DNA from: CADEED01 sp035502995 | Lineage (GTDB): Bacteria > Pseudomonadota > Gammaproteobacteria > Steroidobacterales > Steroidobacteraceae | DNA: 64,000 nt | Assembly: GCA_035502995.1 (NCBI GenBank) | Contig: DATJTW010000085.1 | Span: forward strand, 1 to 64,000 | Direction: 5' to 3' | Part shown: positions 51,668-62,246 of the stretch, in pieces | Layout of the letters: the number at the start of each line of letters is the position of its first letter | Position numbering within the stretch: the stretch's first letter is position 1 | Position numbers and translations under genes: made by a program | Notes under the pieces: generated by a model | Seen by the model: only the letters and a program-made list of their open reading frames with translations | Told to the model about the DNA's origin: nothing | The model's database searches: none

Positions 51668-52591
51668 TTGGACGCGCACATACCGGTGCTTGCCCGGGAA
51701 GCGTTCGAAGCACTCACCGTGCAGGCGGACGGCCTATACATAGATGCGACGTTCGGGCGCGGCGGTCACACGGCACTCATCCTCGGGGCACTCGGTCCCG
51801 AAGGGCGCGTGCTCGCGTTCGACCGCGACCCGGCGGCCATCGAGGCCGGCCACCGCCGTTTTCCCGACGAAGTGCGGCTTGCGCTCGTCGGCGCGCCGTT
51901 TGCCGATATCGCCGCGCGCGTGCCGGGGCTCGTTTCGGGCCGGGCCGTGCGCGGCATCTTGTTCGACCTCGGCGTCAGCTCGCCGCAGCTCGATGACCCC
52001 GCACGTGGTTTCAGCTTCCGGGCGGACGGCCCGCTCGACATGCGCATGGACCCGACGAGCGGCGAACCGGTTTCCGCATGGCTCGCGCGAGCGGGCGAGC
52101 CTGAGATTCGCGAGGTGATCGCGTCTCTCGGGGAAGAGCGTTTCGCGCGGCGTATCGCCGCGGCGATCGTGGCGACGCGTTCCTCCCGGCCCCTGACGAC
52201 CACGTTGCAGCTCGCCGACCTCGTCGCGCGCAACGTGCATACGCGCGATGGCAAACACCCCGCGACGCGCACGTTCCAGGCGCTGCGCATGCACGTCAAC
52301 GACGAGCTCGGCCAGCTGAAGACCGCGTTGTCCGCGGCGCTCGAGCTGCTCGCGGTCGGTGGTCGCCTCGCCGTGATCAGCTTCCACTCGCTCGAAGATC
52401 GCATCGCCAAGCAGTTCATCCAGGCGAACGCGAGCGTCGACCCGGTGTACGCCGGCCTGCCGCTGATCCCCGAGTCGGCGCAGCCGCGCCTCAAGCGCAT
52501 CGGTTCGAAGACGCGCGCCGGCGAAGAAGAGCTCGCCGCGAATCCGCGCGCCCGCTCGTCGGTGCTGCGGATCGCGGAAAAGGTGCGCTGA
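51668..52591 (+). CDS. rsmH: 16S rRNA (cytosine-1402-N4)-methyltransferase
   Basis: 307 residues, SAM motifs DATFGRGGHTALIL and FDRDPAAIEAG, FDLGVSSPQLDDPARGFSF and VISFHSLEDRIAKQF. Acts on the same cytidine as RsmI at 48.9 kb. Start taken as TTG 51668 from the ribosome site. Shares one base with the ftsL ATG (TGATG). Confidence 0.95.
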   Translation: MDAHIPVLAREAFEALTVQADGLYIDATFGRGGHTALILGALGPEGRVLAFDRDPAAIEAGHRRFPDEVRLALVGAPFADIAARVPGLVSGRAVRGILFDLGVSSPQLDDPARGFSFRADGPLDMRMDPTSGEPVSAWLARAGEPEIREVIASLGEERFARRIAAAIVATRSSRPLTTTLQLADLVARNVHTRDGKHPATRTFQALRMHVNDELGQLKTALSAALELLAVGGRLAVISFHSLEDRIAKQFIQANASVDPVYAGLPLIPESAQPRLKRIGSKTRAGEEELAANPRARSSVLRIAEKVR

Positions 52592-52875
52592 TGGCCGGCG
52601 CCAGCAACAAAGCGCTGATCGTGGCGATCCCGCTGCTCTGGGCTGCGGCGCTCGCTTCCGCGGCCGGGGCCATCTACTCCAAGCACCGGGCGCGCGAGCT
52701 GTTCGTCGAGCTCGAGCGACTGAACGTCAAGCGCGACAACCTCGAGATCGAGTGGGGCCAGCTGCAGCTCGAGCAGAGCGCCTGGTCGACACACGCGTTC
52801 GTCGAAAGCGTCGCGAACAGCAAGCTCAAGATGAACACGCCACCGCCGAAGGAAATCGAGCTGGTGACGCCGTGA
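52591..52875 (+). CDS. ftsL: Cell division protein FtsL
   Basis: 94 residues: one membrane helix (ALIVAIPLLWAAALASAAGAI) and a periplasmic coiled coil (HRARELFVELERLNVKRDNLEIEW) ending in STHAFVESVANSKLKM. FtsL assembles with FtsB and FtsQ at the septum. Its stop overlaps the ftsI GTG (GTGA). Confidence 0.92.
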   Translation: MAGASNKALIVAIPLLWAAALASAAGAIYSKHRARELFVELERLNVKRDNLEIEWGQLQLEQSAWSTHAFVESVANSKLKMNTPPPKEIELVTP

Positions 52876-54653
52876 AAGTCTTCTCCGGCCGGAAGCGCCG
52901 CGAGTCCCGCGGCCGCGGCGACGGCGGTTCCTCGGCCGCGCGCGACAATCCGAACAGCTTCCGCTGGCGCGCGAACTTCGTGTTCGTGCTGCTGGTCTGC
53001 GGCGCGCTCGGCCTGGTATGGCGCGCCGTCGAGCTGCAGCTCAAGGATCACAAGTTCCTCGCGGGGCAGGGTGATGCGCGCTTCTCGCGTGTCGCCGAGA
53101 TCACGGCGACGCGCGGGACCATCACCGATCGCTACGGCGAACCTCTCGCGGTGTCGACGCCCGTCGATTCGGTCTGGGTCAACCCGAAGGAGCTGGCGCT
53201 GGCGAGCGATCAACTGCCGCGCCTCGCGAAGGCACTGAAGCGCGACAAGACCGAGCTGGCGCGCCGCGTCACGTCGAACCTGGATCGCGAGTTCCTCTAC
53301 CTGGCGCGGCACATGCAGCCGTCGGACGCACAGAAGATCCGCCAGCTCGAGATCCCCGGCGTCTACCTGATGCGCGAATACCGCCGCTTCTACCCGGCGG
53401 GCGAAGTCGCGGGCCACGTCATCGGTTTCACGAGCGTCGACGACGAGGGCCAGGAAGGGCTCGAGCTAGCGTTCGACCACTGGCTCGCGGGCGAGGACGG
53501 CGCGAAGCGCGTCATCCAGGACCGTTACGGCAAGATCGTGCAGAACGTCGAGGAGATCCGCGCGATGCGGCCGGGCCGCAATCTCGTGTTGTCGATCGAC
53601 CTGCGCATCCAGTACCTCGCGTACCGCGAGCTGAAGGCGGCGATCCGCGACCAGCGCGCGAAATCGGGCTCGGTGATCGTGCTCGACGTCGCGACCGGCG
53701 AAGTGCTCGCCATGGTCAACCAGCCGACCTACAACCCGAACGACCGCGACCAGATGAACGCGAAGTCGTACCGCAACCGCGCGGTGACCGACATCGTCGA
53801 GCCGGGTTCGTCGATGAAGCCGTTCTTCGTGGCCGCGGGCATCGCCTCCGGCCGCTTCGACGACCACAGCATCATCGATACCAACCCCGGCTACATCAAG
53901 GTCGGCAACCGGATCCTCGAGGACCCGCACAACCTCGGCGCGATCGATCTCGCGACCTGCCTCGCCAAGAGCTCGAACATCTGCCTGACCAAGGTCGCGC
54001 TGTCGCTCGAACCGGCGCAGATGTACGACACGCTGACGAAGCTCGGCTTCGGCCAGGTGACGACCTCGGGTTATCCCGGCGAGTCCGCGGGGCTGCTGCC
54101 TCACTACTCGCACTGGCGGCCGATCGGCATCTCGTCGATGTCGCGCGGCTACGGCCTGTCGATCACGCCGCTGCAGCTGGCGCATGCGTACGCCACCGTC
54201 GCGTCGCTCGGTGTGTCGCGGCCGATCTCGTTCCTGCGCGTCGAGACACCGCCGGAAGGTACGCGCGCGCTCGATCCCGCGGTGTCGCGCACGCTGATCC
54301 ACCTGCTCGAAGCGGTGGTCGCGCCCGAGGGCGGCGGCAAGCAGGCGGCGATCCCCGGTTACACCGTGGCCGGCAAGACCGGCACCGCGTGGAAAGCGAC
54401 CGCCGGTGGCTACGCGACCGATCGTTACCTCGCGGTGTTCGGCGGCATCGCGCCGGCCAGCAATCCGCGGCTCGCCGCGATCGTCGTGATCGACGAGCCG
54501 GGCGCGGGCAAGTACTACGGCGGCGAAGTGGCCGCGCCGGTGTTCTCGGGCGTGGTCGGCGGCGCGTTGCGCCTGCTCGCCGTGCCGCCCGACGCGCCGG
54601 TGGGCGAGAGCGGCCCGGGTCTCGGTATCACGCGCCAGGTGGCGACGCGATGA
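52872..54653 (+). CDS. ftsI: Peptidoglycan D,D-transpeptidase FtsI (PBP3)
   Basis: 593 residues: one N-terminal membrane helix (NFVFVLLVCGALGLVW), the pedestal domain (TRGTITDRYGEPLAVS) and the transpeptidase. Catalytic Ser313 is in EPGSSMKPF (SxxK), SSN is at 367-369, and KTG in AGKTGTAWK. Septal wall synthesis with FtsW. The start GTG 52872 is the only one that keeps the family N terminus. Basic N-terminal tail (SGRKRRESRGRG). Confidence 0.96.
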   Translation: MKVFSGRKRRESRGRGDGGSSAARDNPNSFRWRANFVFVLLVCGALGLVWRAVELQLKDHKFLAGQGDARFSRVAEITATRGTITDRYGEPLAVSTPVDSVWVNPKELALASDQLPRLAKALKRDKTELARRVTSNLDREFLYLARHMQPSDAQKIRQLEIPGVYLMREYRRFYPAGEVAGHVIGFTSVDDEGQEGLELAFDHWLAGEDGAKRVIQDRYGKIVQNVEEIRAMRPGRNLVLSIDLRIQYLAYRELKAAIRDQRAKSGSVIVLDVATGEVLAMVNQPTYNPNDRDQMNAKSYRNRAVTDIVEPGSSMKPFFVAAGIASGRFDDHSIIDTNPGYIKVGNRILEDPHNLGAIDLATCLAKSSNICLTKVALSLEPAQMYDTLTKLGFGQVTTSGYPGESAGLLPHYSHWRPIGISSMSRGYGLSITPLQLAHAYATVASLGVSRPISFLRVETPPEGTRALDPAVSRTLIHLLEAVVAPEGGGKQAAIPGYTVAGKTGTAWKATAGGYATDRYLAVFGGIAPASNPRLAAIVVIDEPGAGKYYGGEVAAPVFSGVVGGALRLLAVPPDAPVGESGPGLGITRQVATR

Positions 54654-56206
54654 CCGTGACGCCCGCATCGACTACCGATCCTGCGACGATGTCCGCGTCG
54701 CCGCCGCCCGTGCGCAGCCTCGCGCGACTGCTCGAGGGCCTGGCGCAGTTGCCGCGCGACGTCGAGATCGCCGACCTCACGCAGGACGGCCGCGCCGCGC
54801 GTCCCGGCGCCGCGTTCCTCGCGGTGCGCGGTAGCGCCGAGCACGGCCTCGCGTACGCGCCGCAGGCCGTGGCCAATGGCGCGCGCGCCGTGTTGTGGGA
54901 GCCGGCATCGATCGCCGTGGTGCCCGACCTGCCGTCCGAGATCCTCGTCGCGCCGGTGCCGCACCTGCGCGAGCACGTCAGCCTGATCGCCGACCGGTTC
55001 TTCGACGCGCCGTCGCAGGAACTGGCCGTCGCCGGTGTCACCGGCACGAACGGCAAGACCACCTGCGCCTATCTACTGGCCCAGGCGCTCGACGCCGCCA
55101 ACCGTCCGGCCGCGTACATGGGCACGATCGGCACCGGACGGCCGGGCCGGCTGACCCCGAGCGCCCTGACCACGGGTGATGCGGTCACCGTGCAGCGCAC
55201 GCTCGCCGGGTTCCGCGCCGGCGGAGCCCGGCACGTCGCGATGGAAGTCTCCTCGCACGCGATCGACCAGGCACGCGTTGGCGCCGTGCGGTTCCGTACC
55301 GCCGCGTTCACGAACCTCACGCGCGACCATCTCGACTACCACGGCAGCATGGACAGCTATGGCGCCACCAAGGCGCGCCTGTTCACGCGCGCCGAGCTGC
55401 AGTCGCGCGTCATCAACGTTGACGACGCCTTCGGCCGCCAGCTCGCGCTCGATCCGCGCGGCCGAGGCCGCCTGGTCCTGACCAGCCGCGGCCACCCGCA
55501 CCAGGCGCGCAACGCGGCGGGCTTCGTACGCGCGATGAGCGTGCGGCTATCCACCCGCGGCATCGAGCTCGAGTTCGATTCGAGCTGGGGCACCGGCGCG
55601 CTGTCGTGCCCGCTGGTCGGCGACTTCAACGTCGACAACGTGCTGACGGTGCTCGCGGTGCTGCTCGACTGGGAGATCCCGCTCGACGACGCGCTGCGCG
55701 TGCTGTCGGTCGTGCAGGCGGCACCCGGCCGCATGGAGACGTTCGGCGGCACCGCTGCTCCGCTCGTGATCGTCGACTACGCGCACACGCCCGACGCGCT
55801 GCGCAAGGCGCTGGCCGCGGCGCGCGCGCATTGCCCGGGCCGTCTGATCGCGGTGTTCGGGTGCGGCGGCGATCGCGATCCCGGCAAGCGCCCGATGATG
55901 GGCGCGATCGCGGCCGAGCTGGCCGACGACGTCGTGATCACCGACGACAACCCGCGCACCGAAGCGCCGGACGCGATCGTCGCCGACATCGCCGCCGGGA
56001 TTCCCGCCGGCAAGCCGTTCCGCGTCGAGCACGACCGCGGCGCCGCGATCCGCGCCGCGATCGCGATGGCAGGCGACGCTGACGTCGTCGTGGTCGCCGG
56101 CAAGGGTCACGAGGACTACCAGGTCTACGGCCGCGAACGCCGCGCGTTCAGCGACCAGGCCGTCGTCCGCGCCGCGCTCGCGCCGCGCGCCGGGGGTGCG
56201 GCATGA
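54650..56206 (+). CDS. murE: UDP-MurNAc-tripeptide synthetase, meso-diaminopimelate adding
   Basis: 518 residues: ATP loop GVTGTNGKTTCAY (132-138 is GTNGKTT), TRDHLDYHGSM and DDNPRTE (DNPR at 433-436), the motif that selects meso-diaminopimelate over lysine. A 20-residue extension precedes the core. Start ATG overlaps the ftsI stop (ATGA). Confidence 0.96.
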   Translation: MTVTPASTTDPATMSASPPPVRSLARLLEGLAQLPRDVEIADLTQDGRAARPGAAFLAVRGSAEHGLAYAPQAVANGARAVLWEPASIAVVPDLPSEILVAPVPHLREHVSLIADRFFDAPSQELAVAGVTGTNGKTTCAYLLAQALDAANRPAAYMGTIGTGRPGRLTPSALTTGDAVTVQRTLAGFRAGGARHVAMEVSSHAIDQARVGAVRFRTAAFTNLTRDHLDYHGSMDSYGATKARLFTRAELQSRVINVDDAFGRQLALDPRGRGRLVLTSRGHPHQARNAAGFVRAMSVRLSTRGIELEFDSSWGTGALSCPLVGDFNVDNVLTVLAVLLDWEIPLDDALRVLSVVQAAPGRMETFGGTAAPLVIVDYAHTPDALRKALAAARAHCPGRLIAVFGCGGDRDPGKRPMMGAIAAELADDVVITDDNPRTEAPDAIVADIAAGIPAGKPFRVEHDRGAAIRAAIAMAGDADVVVVAGKGHEDYQVYGRERRAFSDQAVVRAALAPRAGGAA

Positions 56207-57555
56207 ACCGCACGTTGTCCGACTTCGCGCGCGCCTGCGGCGGCGAGCTCATCGGCCCGGACCGCGCCTACAACGGTGTCTCGAGCGACACGCGCACGAT
56301 CAAGCCGGGCGAGCTGTTCGTCGCGCTGCGCGGCCCGCGCTTCAATGCCAACGAGTTCGTCGGCGCGGCGGAGACGGCCGGCGCCGCCGGTGCCGTGGTC
56401 GACGCGCGCACCGATCGCGCGCTCGCGCAGATCCGCGTCGGCGACACGCTCGAAGCGCTGACGCGTTCGTCCGTGGCGTGGCGCGGCGGTTTCAAACTAC
56501 CCGTGGTCGGCGTCGCTGGCAGCAACGGCAAGACGACCGTCAAGGAACTGACCGCGACGATCCTGGCGCGCGCCGGCAACACGCTGGCCACGCGCGGCAG
56601 CCTGAACAACCACATCGGCGTGCCGCTGACGCTGCACCGCCTCGACGCGACGCACCGTTTCGCGGTCATCGAAATCGGTGCCAATCACCCGGGCGAGGTC
56701 GCGTCACTCGTGAAGTTGGCGCAACCGACGGTCGGCCTGATCACGAACGCCGGCGCCGAGCATCTCGAGGGATTCGGCAGCATCGAGGGTGCCGCGCGCG
56801 CCGAGGGCGAGATGGTCGCGGACCTGCCGGCCGAGGCCACCGCGGTGCTGAACGCCGACGACGAATTCATCGGCTTGTGGCGCGGCATGACGCGCGCGCG
56901 CGTCGTGACGTTCGGCGTCGAGAAGCCGGCCGACTATTCGGCAGCCGACATCCACACGGCGATCGACGGCGGTTTCGTCACGCGTTTCACGCTGAACTCG
57001 CCCGCCGGCAGCACGCCGATCGAGCTGCACCTGGCCGGCCGGCACAACGTCGCGAACGCCTTGTGTGCCGCCGCGGCTGCCGTCGCGGCCGGCGCCTCGC
57101 TCGAGGACGTGCGTACCGGCCTTGCCACGATGCGCCCGGTTCCGGGCCGATTGCAGTTCAAAACCGCGCCGAGTGGTGCCTGGATCGTCGACGACTCTTA
57201 CAACGCGAATCCGAGCTCGATGAAGGCCGGGATCGAGGTGCTCGCGGGCGTCGACGCGCGCCGCTGGCTGGTCATGGGCGACATGGGCGAGCTCGGCGAC
57301 TTCGCGCCGGCGAGCCATGAAGAGATCGGCCGCTTCGCGCGCGACCACCGCATCGACCGCCTGTTCGCCACCGGCAAGCTCGCGGCGCTGGCGGTCGAGG
57401 CGTTCGGCACCGGCGCGCAGTGGTTTTCGGATACGGAGACGCTGGCGCGCGCCGTCAACGCCGAGCTGTCGCGCGAGGTATGCGTGCTGGTCAAGGGATC
57501 GCGTTCGAATCGTCTCGAACGCGTGGTCGATGCGCTGGTCGGGAAGACTCACTAG
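56203..57555 (+). CDS. murF: UDP-MurNAc-tripeptide--D-alanyl-D-alanine ligase
   Basis: 450 residues: GVAGSNGKTTVKELTA, NNHIGVPLTLHRL, EIGANHPGEV, TNAGAEHLEGF and DDSYNANPSSMKAG. Adds D-Ala-D-Ala to the nucleotide precursor. Start overlaps the murE stop (ATGA); its stop abuts the mraY start. Confidence 0.96.
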   Translation: MNRTLSDFARACGGELIGPDRAYNGVSSDTRTIKPGELFVALRGPRFNANEFVGAAETAGAAGAVVDARTDRALAQIRVGDTLEALTRSSVAWRGGFKLPVVGVAGSNGKTTVKELTATILARAGNTLATRGSLNNHIGVPLTLHRLDATHRFAVIEIGANHPGEVASLVKLAQPTVGLITNAGAEHLEGFGSIEGAARAEGEMVADLPAEATAVLNADDEFIGLWRGMTRARVVTFGVEKPADYSAADIHTAIDGGFVTRFTLNSPAGSTPIELHLAGRHNVANALCAAAAAVAAGASLEDVRTGLATMRPVPGRLQFKTAPSGAWIVDDSYNANPSSMKAGIEVLAGVDARRWLVMGDMGELGDFAPASHEEIGRFARDHRIDRLFATGKLAALAVEAFGTGAQWFSDTETLARAVNAELSREVCVLVKGSRSNRLERVVDALVGKTH

Positions 57556-58641
57556 ATGCTGTACTGGCTAGCCAAACACCTGACGCCGCACTTCACGGCC
57601 CTGAACGTGTTCTCGTACCTCACGGTGCGCTCCATCTTCGCCGTCGTCACCGGCCTCGGGATCGCGCTGCTGATGGGTCCGTGGATGATCGAGAAGCTGC
57701 GCTTCGGTCGCGTCGGCCAGGTGGTGCGCGACGACGGGCCGAAGACGCATTTCTCCAAGGCCGGCACGCCGACGATGGGCGGCATGCTGATCCTGATCGC
57801 GATCTTCGCGAGCACGCTGCTCTGGGCCGACCTCACGAACCGGTTCGTCTGGGTCGTGCTGCTGGTGACGCTGACGTTCGGCGCGGTCGGCTTCTGGGAC
57901 GACTACCTGAAGCTCGCCAAGAAGAACCCGAAGGGACTGATCGCGCGCTACAAGTATTCCTGGCAATCGCTGTTCGGGCTGGCCACGGCCGTCTTCCTGT
58001 TCTACACCGCGAAGACGCCGGCCGAGACCACGCTCTATCTACCCTTCCTGAAGAACTTCGCGTTCGCGCTCGGCCCGGTCACGTTCATCGCGCTGGCCTA
58101 TTTCATGATCGTCGGCATGAGCAACGCGGTGAACCTCACCGACGGCCTCGACGGTCTCGCGATCATGCCGTCGGTCATGGTCGGCGCCGCGCTCGGCGTG
58201 TTCGCGTACGCCAGCGGCAACGCCGAGTTCGTGAAGTACCTCGTGATCCCGGCCGTCCCCGGCGCCGGCGAGGTGCTGATCTTCTGCGCGGCGCTGGTCG
58301 GCGCCGGCCTCGGGTTCCTGTGGTTCAACACGTATCCGGCGCAGGTGTTCATGGGCGACATCGGCGCGCTGGCGCTCGGCGCCGCGATCGGCGCGATCGC
58401 CGTCATCGTGCGCCAGGAAGTCGTCGTGCTGATCATGGGCGGCATCTTCGTCGTCGAGACCGCCTCGGTGATCATCCAGGTCGCGTCGTTCAAGATGACC
58501 GGCAAGCGCGTGTTCCGCATGGCGCCGATCCACCATCACTACGAGCTCAAGGGCTGGGCCGAGCCGAAGGTGATCGTGCGCTTCTGGATCATCACCTTCA
58601 TCCTCGTGCTCGCGGGCCTCGCGACGCTGAAGCTGCGATGA
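57556..58641 (+). CDS. mraY: Phospho-N-acetylmuramoyl-pentapeptide transferase
   Basis: 361 residues, about ten membrane helices. Signatures are KAGTPTMGGMLIL, FWDDYLKL, NLTDGLDGLAI, DIGALALGAAIG and APIHHHYELKGW. Makes lipid I in the inner membrane. Follows murF with no gap. Confidence 0.97.
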   Translation: MLYWLAKHLTPHFTALNVFSYLTVRSIFAVVTGLGIALLMGPWMIEKLRFGRVGQVVRDDGPKTHFSKAGTPTMGGMLILIAIFASTLLWADLTNRFVWVVLLVTLTFGAVGFWDDYLKLAKKNPKGLIARYKYSWQSLFGLATAVFLFYTAKTPAETTLYLPFLKNFAFALGPVTFIALAYFMIVGMSNAVNLTDGLDGLAIMPSVMVGAALGVFAYASGNAEFVKYLVIPAVPGAGEVLIFCAALVGAGLGFLWFNTYPAQVFMGDIGALALGAAIGAIAVIVRQEVVVLIMGGIFVVETASVIIQVASFKMTGKRVFRMAPIHHHYELKGWAEPKVIVRFWIITFILVLAGLATLKLR

Positions 58642-59996
58642 GCGACCACGCACAATCCGCGCGCAGCGCCGCGAAGAATGCCGTCATCGTCGGCATGGGC
58701 CGCACCGGCCTGTCCGTCGCGCGCCACCTGCAGCGCAGCGGCTTTCGTATCGCCGTCACCGACACGCGCGAAGCGCCGCCGGAGCTCGAAGGCGTGCGCG
58801 CGCTGGGTGCCGCGATCGTCACGCGTACCGGCGGGTTCGACGTGCGGCTGCTCGAGACCGCCGACATCGTCGTCACGTCGCCCGGCGTGCCGCTCGACGA
58901 TCCGTTCTTCGTCCAGGCACGCACGCGCGGCCTCGACATCGTCGGCGACATCGAGCTGTTCGCGCGCGCCGCGGACGCGCCGGTGGTCGGCATCACCGGC
59001 ACCAACGGCAAGAGCACCGTGACCACGTTGCTGGGCCGCATGGCCGAGCGCGCCGGCGTGCGCGTTCGCGTCGGCGGCAATCTCGGCCAGCCCGCGCTCG
59101 ACCTGCTCGATCGCGGCCCGACGGATCTCTACGTGCTCGAGCTCTCCTCGTTCCAGCTCGACACCACGCATTCGCTGAAGCTGAAGACGGCGGTGGTGCT
59201 CAACGTCTCGGCCGATCACATGGATCGCTACGCGACGCTCGATCACTACGCGGCGTCGAAGGCGCGCATCTTCGCGAACTGCGAGACCGCCGTCGTGAAC
59301 GCCGACGAACCCGACGTCGTGAAGATGCCGCGCCCCGGCCAGCGCGTGCTGAGCTTCGGGCTGGGGAAGACCGACGTCGATTTCGGCCTGACGACACCCG
59401 CCGGCAGCAAGGAGCCGTGGCTCGCGCGCCGCGGCGCGCCGCTGCTGCCGCTGTCGGCGCTGAAGATCTCCGGCCGCCACAACGCGGCGAACGCGCTTGC
59501 GACCCTGGCGCTCGGCGACGCGTTGCGCCTGCCGATCGCGCCGATGCTCGACGAGCTGCGCGAGTTCCCGGGACTGCCGCACCGCGCGCAGTGGGTCGCG
59601 GACGTGAAGGGCGTGCGCTACATCAACGATTCGAAGGGCACGAACGTCGGCGCGACGCTGGCCGCGGTCGGCGGTCTCGCCGGCCCGCTGGTCGTGATCG
59701 CCGGCGGCGACGGCAAGGGCCAGGACTTCACGCCGCTCGCGGCCGCGTTCCGCGGCAAGGTGCGCACGACGGTGCTGCTCGGCCGCGACGCCGGCCTCAT
59801 CGAGACCGCGCTCGCCGGCATCTGCCACACCACGCGCGTCACCTCGATGGCGGAGGCCGTGCGCGCCGCCGCCAGGTTTGCCCAGTCCGGTGACACCGTC
59901 CTGCTGTCGCCCGCGTGCTCGAGCCTCGACATGTTCCGCGACTACGCGCACCGCGGCAGCGAGTTCGCGGCTGCCGTGAAGGAGTTGCAGCCGTGA
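58638..59996 (+). CDS. murD: UDP-N-acetylmuramoylalanine--D-glutamate ligase
   Basis: 452 residues: NAVIVGMGRTGLSVARHL, GITGTNGKSTVTTLL, ELSSFQLDTT, NVSADHMDRY and INDSKGTNVGATLAA. Overlaps mraY by four bases (ATGA). Confidence 0.96.
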   Translation: MSDHAQSARSAAKNAVIVGMGRTGLSVARHLQRSGFRIAVTDTREAPPELEGVRALGAAIVTRTGGFDVRLLETADIVVTSPGVPLDDPFFVQARTRGLDIVGDIELFARAADAPVVGITGTNGKSTVTTLLGRMAERAGVRVRVGGNLGQPALDLLDRGPTDLYVLELSSFQLDTTHSLKLKTAVVLNVSADHMDRYATLDHYAASKARIFANCETAVVNADEPDVVKMPRPGQRVLSFGLGKTDVDFGLTTPAGSKEPWLARRGAPLLPLSALKISGRHNAANALATLALGDALRLPIAPMLDELREFPGLPHRAQWVADVKGVRYINDSKGTNVGATLAAVGGLAGPLVVIAGGDGKGQDFTPLAAAFRGKVRTTVLLGRDAGLIETALAGICHTTRVTSMAEAVRAAARFAQSGDTVLLSPACSSLDMFRDYAHRGSEFAAAVKELQP

Positions 59997-61177
59997 GCAA
60001 CCGCAAGGGCCTGCATCTCGACCTCGTCGCGCTGTCGCTGATCCTCGCGATCGTGCTGCTCGGGCTGATCATGGTCACGTCGGCCTCGGTGTCGATCGCC
60101 AGCAAGGAATCCGGCAACGCGTTCTCGTACCTCGAGCGCCAGCTGGTGTTGTGCCTGGTCGGCTTCGTGCTCGCGACCATCGTGTTCTGCATCCGCACCG
60201 AGTACCTCGAGAAGATGGCGTGGCCGCTGCTGATCGGCGCGCTCGCCTTGCTGTTCTTCGTGCTGATCCCCGGGCTCGGTCACGTCGTGAACGGCAGCCG
60301 GCGCTGGATCCGCCTGCTGGGCTTCAACTTCCAGGCGTCGGAGCTCGCGCGCGTGCTCGTGCTCATCTTCATCGCCAGCTACGCCGTGCGCCGCGAGGAC
60401 GAGCTGAAGACGACGGCGATGGGCCTGATCAAGCCCGTGGGTCTGCTGGCATTCGTCGCGTTGCTGCTGCTGGCCGAGCCCGACTTCGGCGCCGCCTCGG
60501 TGTTGTTCGTGACCGGCTTCGGCATCCTGTTCATCGCCGGCGCGCGGTTGCGCTACGTGCTGATCGCGGCGGCCGCCGGGGCCGGCGCCGCGGTGCTGCT
60601 GGTGGTCATGGCGCCGTACCGCATGGCGCGAGTCACGTCGTTCCTCGACCCGTGGGCCGACCCGTACAACAGCGGTTTCCAGCTGACGCAGTCGCTGATC
60701 GCGATCGGCCGCGGCGAATGGTTCGGCGTCGGCCTCGGCGAGAGCGTGCAGAAGCTGTTCTATCTACCGGAAGCGCACACGGACTTCCTGTTCGCGGTGC
60801 TGGCCGAGGAGCTCGGCCTGGTCGGCGTCGCCGTGACGCTGGCGCTGTTCATCGCGCTGGTGTGGCGCAGCTTCTGGATCGCGCAGCTCGCGGCGCGCGC
60901 CGGCCTCAAGTTCCAGTCGTATCTCGCGCTCGGGTTCGGCCTGTGGCTGGGTGCGCAGGCGCTGATCAACATCGGCGTGAACATGGGCGTGTTGCCGACC
61001 AAAGGCCTGACGCTGCCGCTGATGAGCTACGGCCGCTCGAGCATGATCGTCACGCTGGCCTGGGTCGGGCTGCTGCTGCGCGTGTACCACGAGGCGATGC
61101 AGAGCGGCCGCGGCATGGCCACCACCAAGCGGGCCGGCGCCGACGCCGATTCGCGCGCCGTGGGTGCCGAGGCATGA
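59993..61177 (+). CDS. ftsW: Septal peptidoglycan glycosyltransferase FtsW
   Basis: 394 residues of the SEDS family, about ten membrane helices. Conserved parts are NGSRRWIRLLGFNFQASELARV, AEPDFGAASV, GEWFGVGLGESVQKLFYLPEAHTDFLFAV (the lipid-II site region) and GLTLPLMSYGRSSM. GTG 59993 overlaps the murD stop, with AAGGAG nine bases upstream. Partner of FtsI. Confidence 0.96.
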   Translation: MSNRKGLHLDLVALSLILAIVLLGLIMVTSASVSIASKESGNAFSYLERQLVLCLVGFVLATIVFCIRTEYLEKMAWPLLIGALALLFFVLIPGLGHVVNGSRRWIRLLGFNFQASELARVLVLIFIASYAVRREDELKTTAMGLIKPVGLLAFVALLLLAEPDFGAASVLFVTGFGILFIAGARLRYVLIAAAAGAGAAVLLVVMAPYRMARVTSFLDPWADPYNSGFQLTQSLIAIGRGEWFGVGLGESVQKLFYLPEAHTDFLFAVLAEELGLVGVAVTLALFIALVWRSFWIAQLAARAGLKFQSYLALGFGLWLGAQALINIGVNMGVLPTKGLTLPLMSYGRSSMIVTLAWVGLLLRVYHEAMQSGRGMATTKRAGADADSRAVGAEA

Positions 61178-62246
61178 GCACCGTGCTGATCATGGCGGGC
61201 GGCACCGGCGGGCACGTGTTCCCGGCGCTGGCGCTCGCGCGCGTGTTGCGCGCGGCCTCGCACGACGTCGTCTGGCTCGGCACGCGGCGCGGCCTCGAAG
61301 CGCGCGTGATCCCGGCCGAGAACATCGACATCGAATATCTCGCGATGAGCGGCCTGCGCGGCAAGGGCGCGCTGACGCTGCTCGCCGCGCCGTTCAAGCT
61401 GCTGCAGTCGGTGTGGCAGGCGCTGGGCGTGATGCGCCGACGCGATCCCGCGCTGGTCGTCGGCTTCGGCGGCTTCGTGACGGGCCCGGGCGGCGTCGCC
61501 GCGTGGCTGACGCGCCGGCCGCTGGTGATCCACGAACAGAACGCGATCGCCGGTTACTCGAACCGCAGCCTGTCGCATCTCGCAAGGCGCGTGCTGACGG
61601 CGTTCCCCGACGCGTTTCCGCGCGGCGTTGACGCGCAGGTCGTCGGCAACCCGGTGCGCGCCGAGATCCTCGCGCAGCCCGAGCCGGGCGAACGCTTCGC
61701 GCGACGTGAAGGCGCGCTGCGCGTGCTGGTCGTCGGCGGCAGCCTGGGCGCGACGCGCCTGAACACCGTCGTGCCGTTCGCGGTCAAACTATCCGGCCTC
61801 GACCTGCGCGTGCGCCACCAGGCCGGCGAGAAGGGCATCGACGCAGCCCGCCAGGCGTACGCCGACGCCGGTGTCACTGCCGAAGTCACGCCGTTCATCG
61901 ACGACATGGCGCGCGCCTACAGCGAAGCGGACCTCGTGATCTGCCGCGCCGGCGCGTTGACGATCTCCGAGCTCGCGGCAGTCGGCGTCGCCGCCGTGCT
62001 GGTGCCGTTTCCGGCCGCCGTCGACGATCACCAGACCCACAACGCGCGTTACCTCGTGCGCGAGGACGCGGCCGTGCTGATCGCGGATCGCGAGCTCACG
62101 CCGGAACGGCTGTCGGCCGAGCTCAAGGTGCTGTGCGAGGGCCGCGGCAAGCTGCTGTCGATGGCGCTGCGCGCCCGCGCGGCCGCCAAGCCGCGCGCCA
62201 CCGACGACCTCGCGCAGGTCTGCCTGCAGCAACTCGGGGTGGCGGC

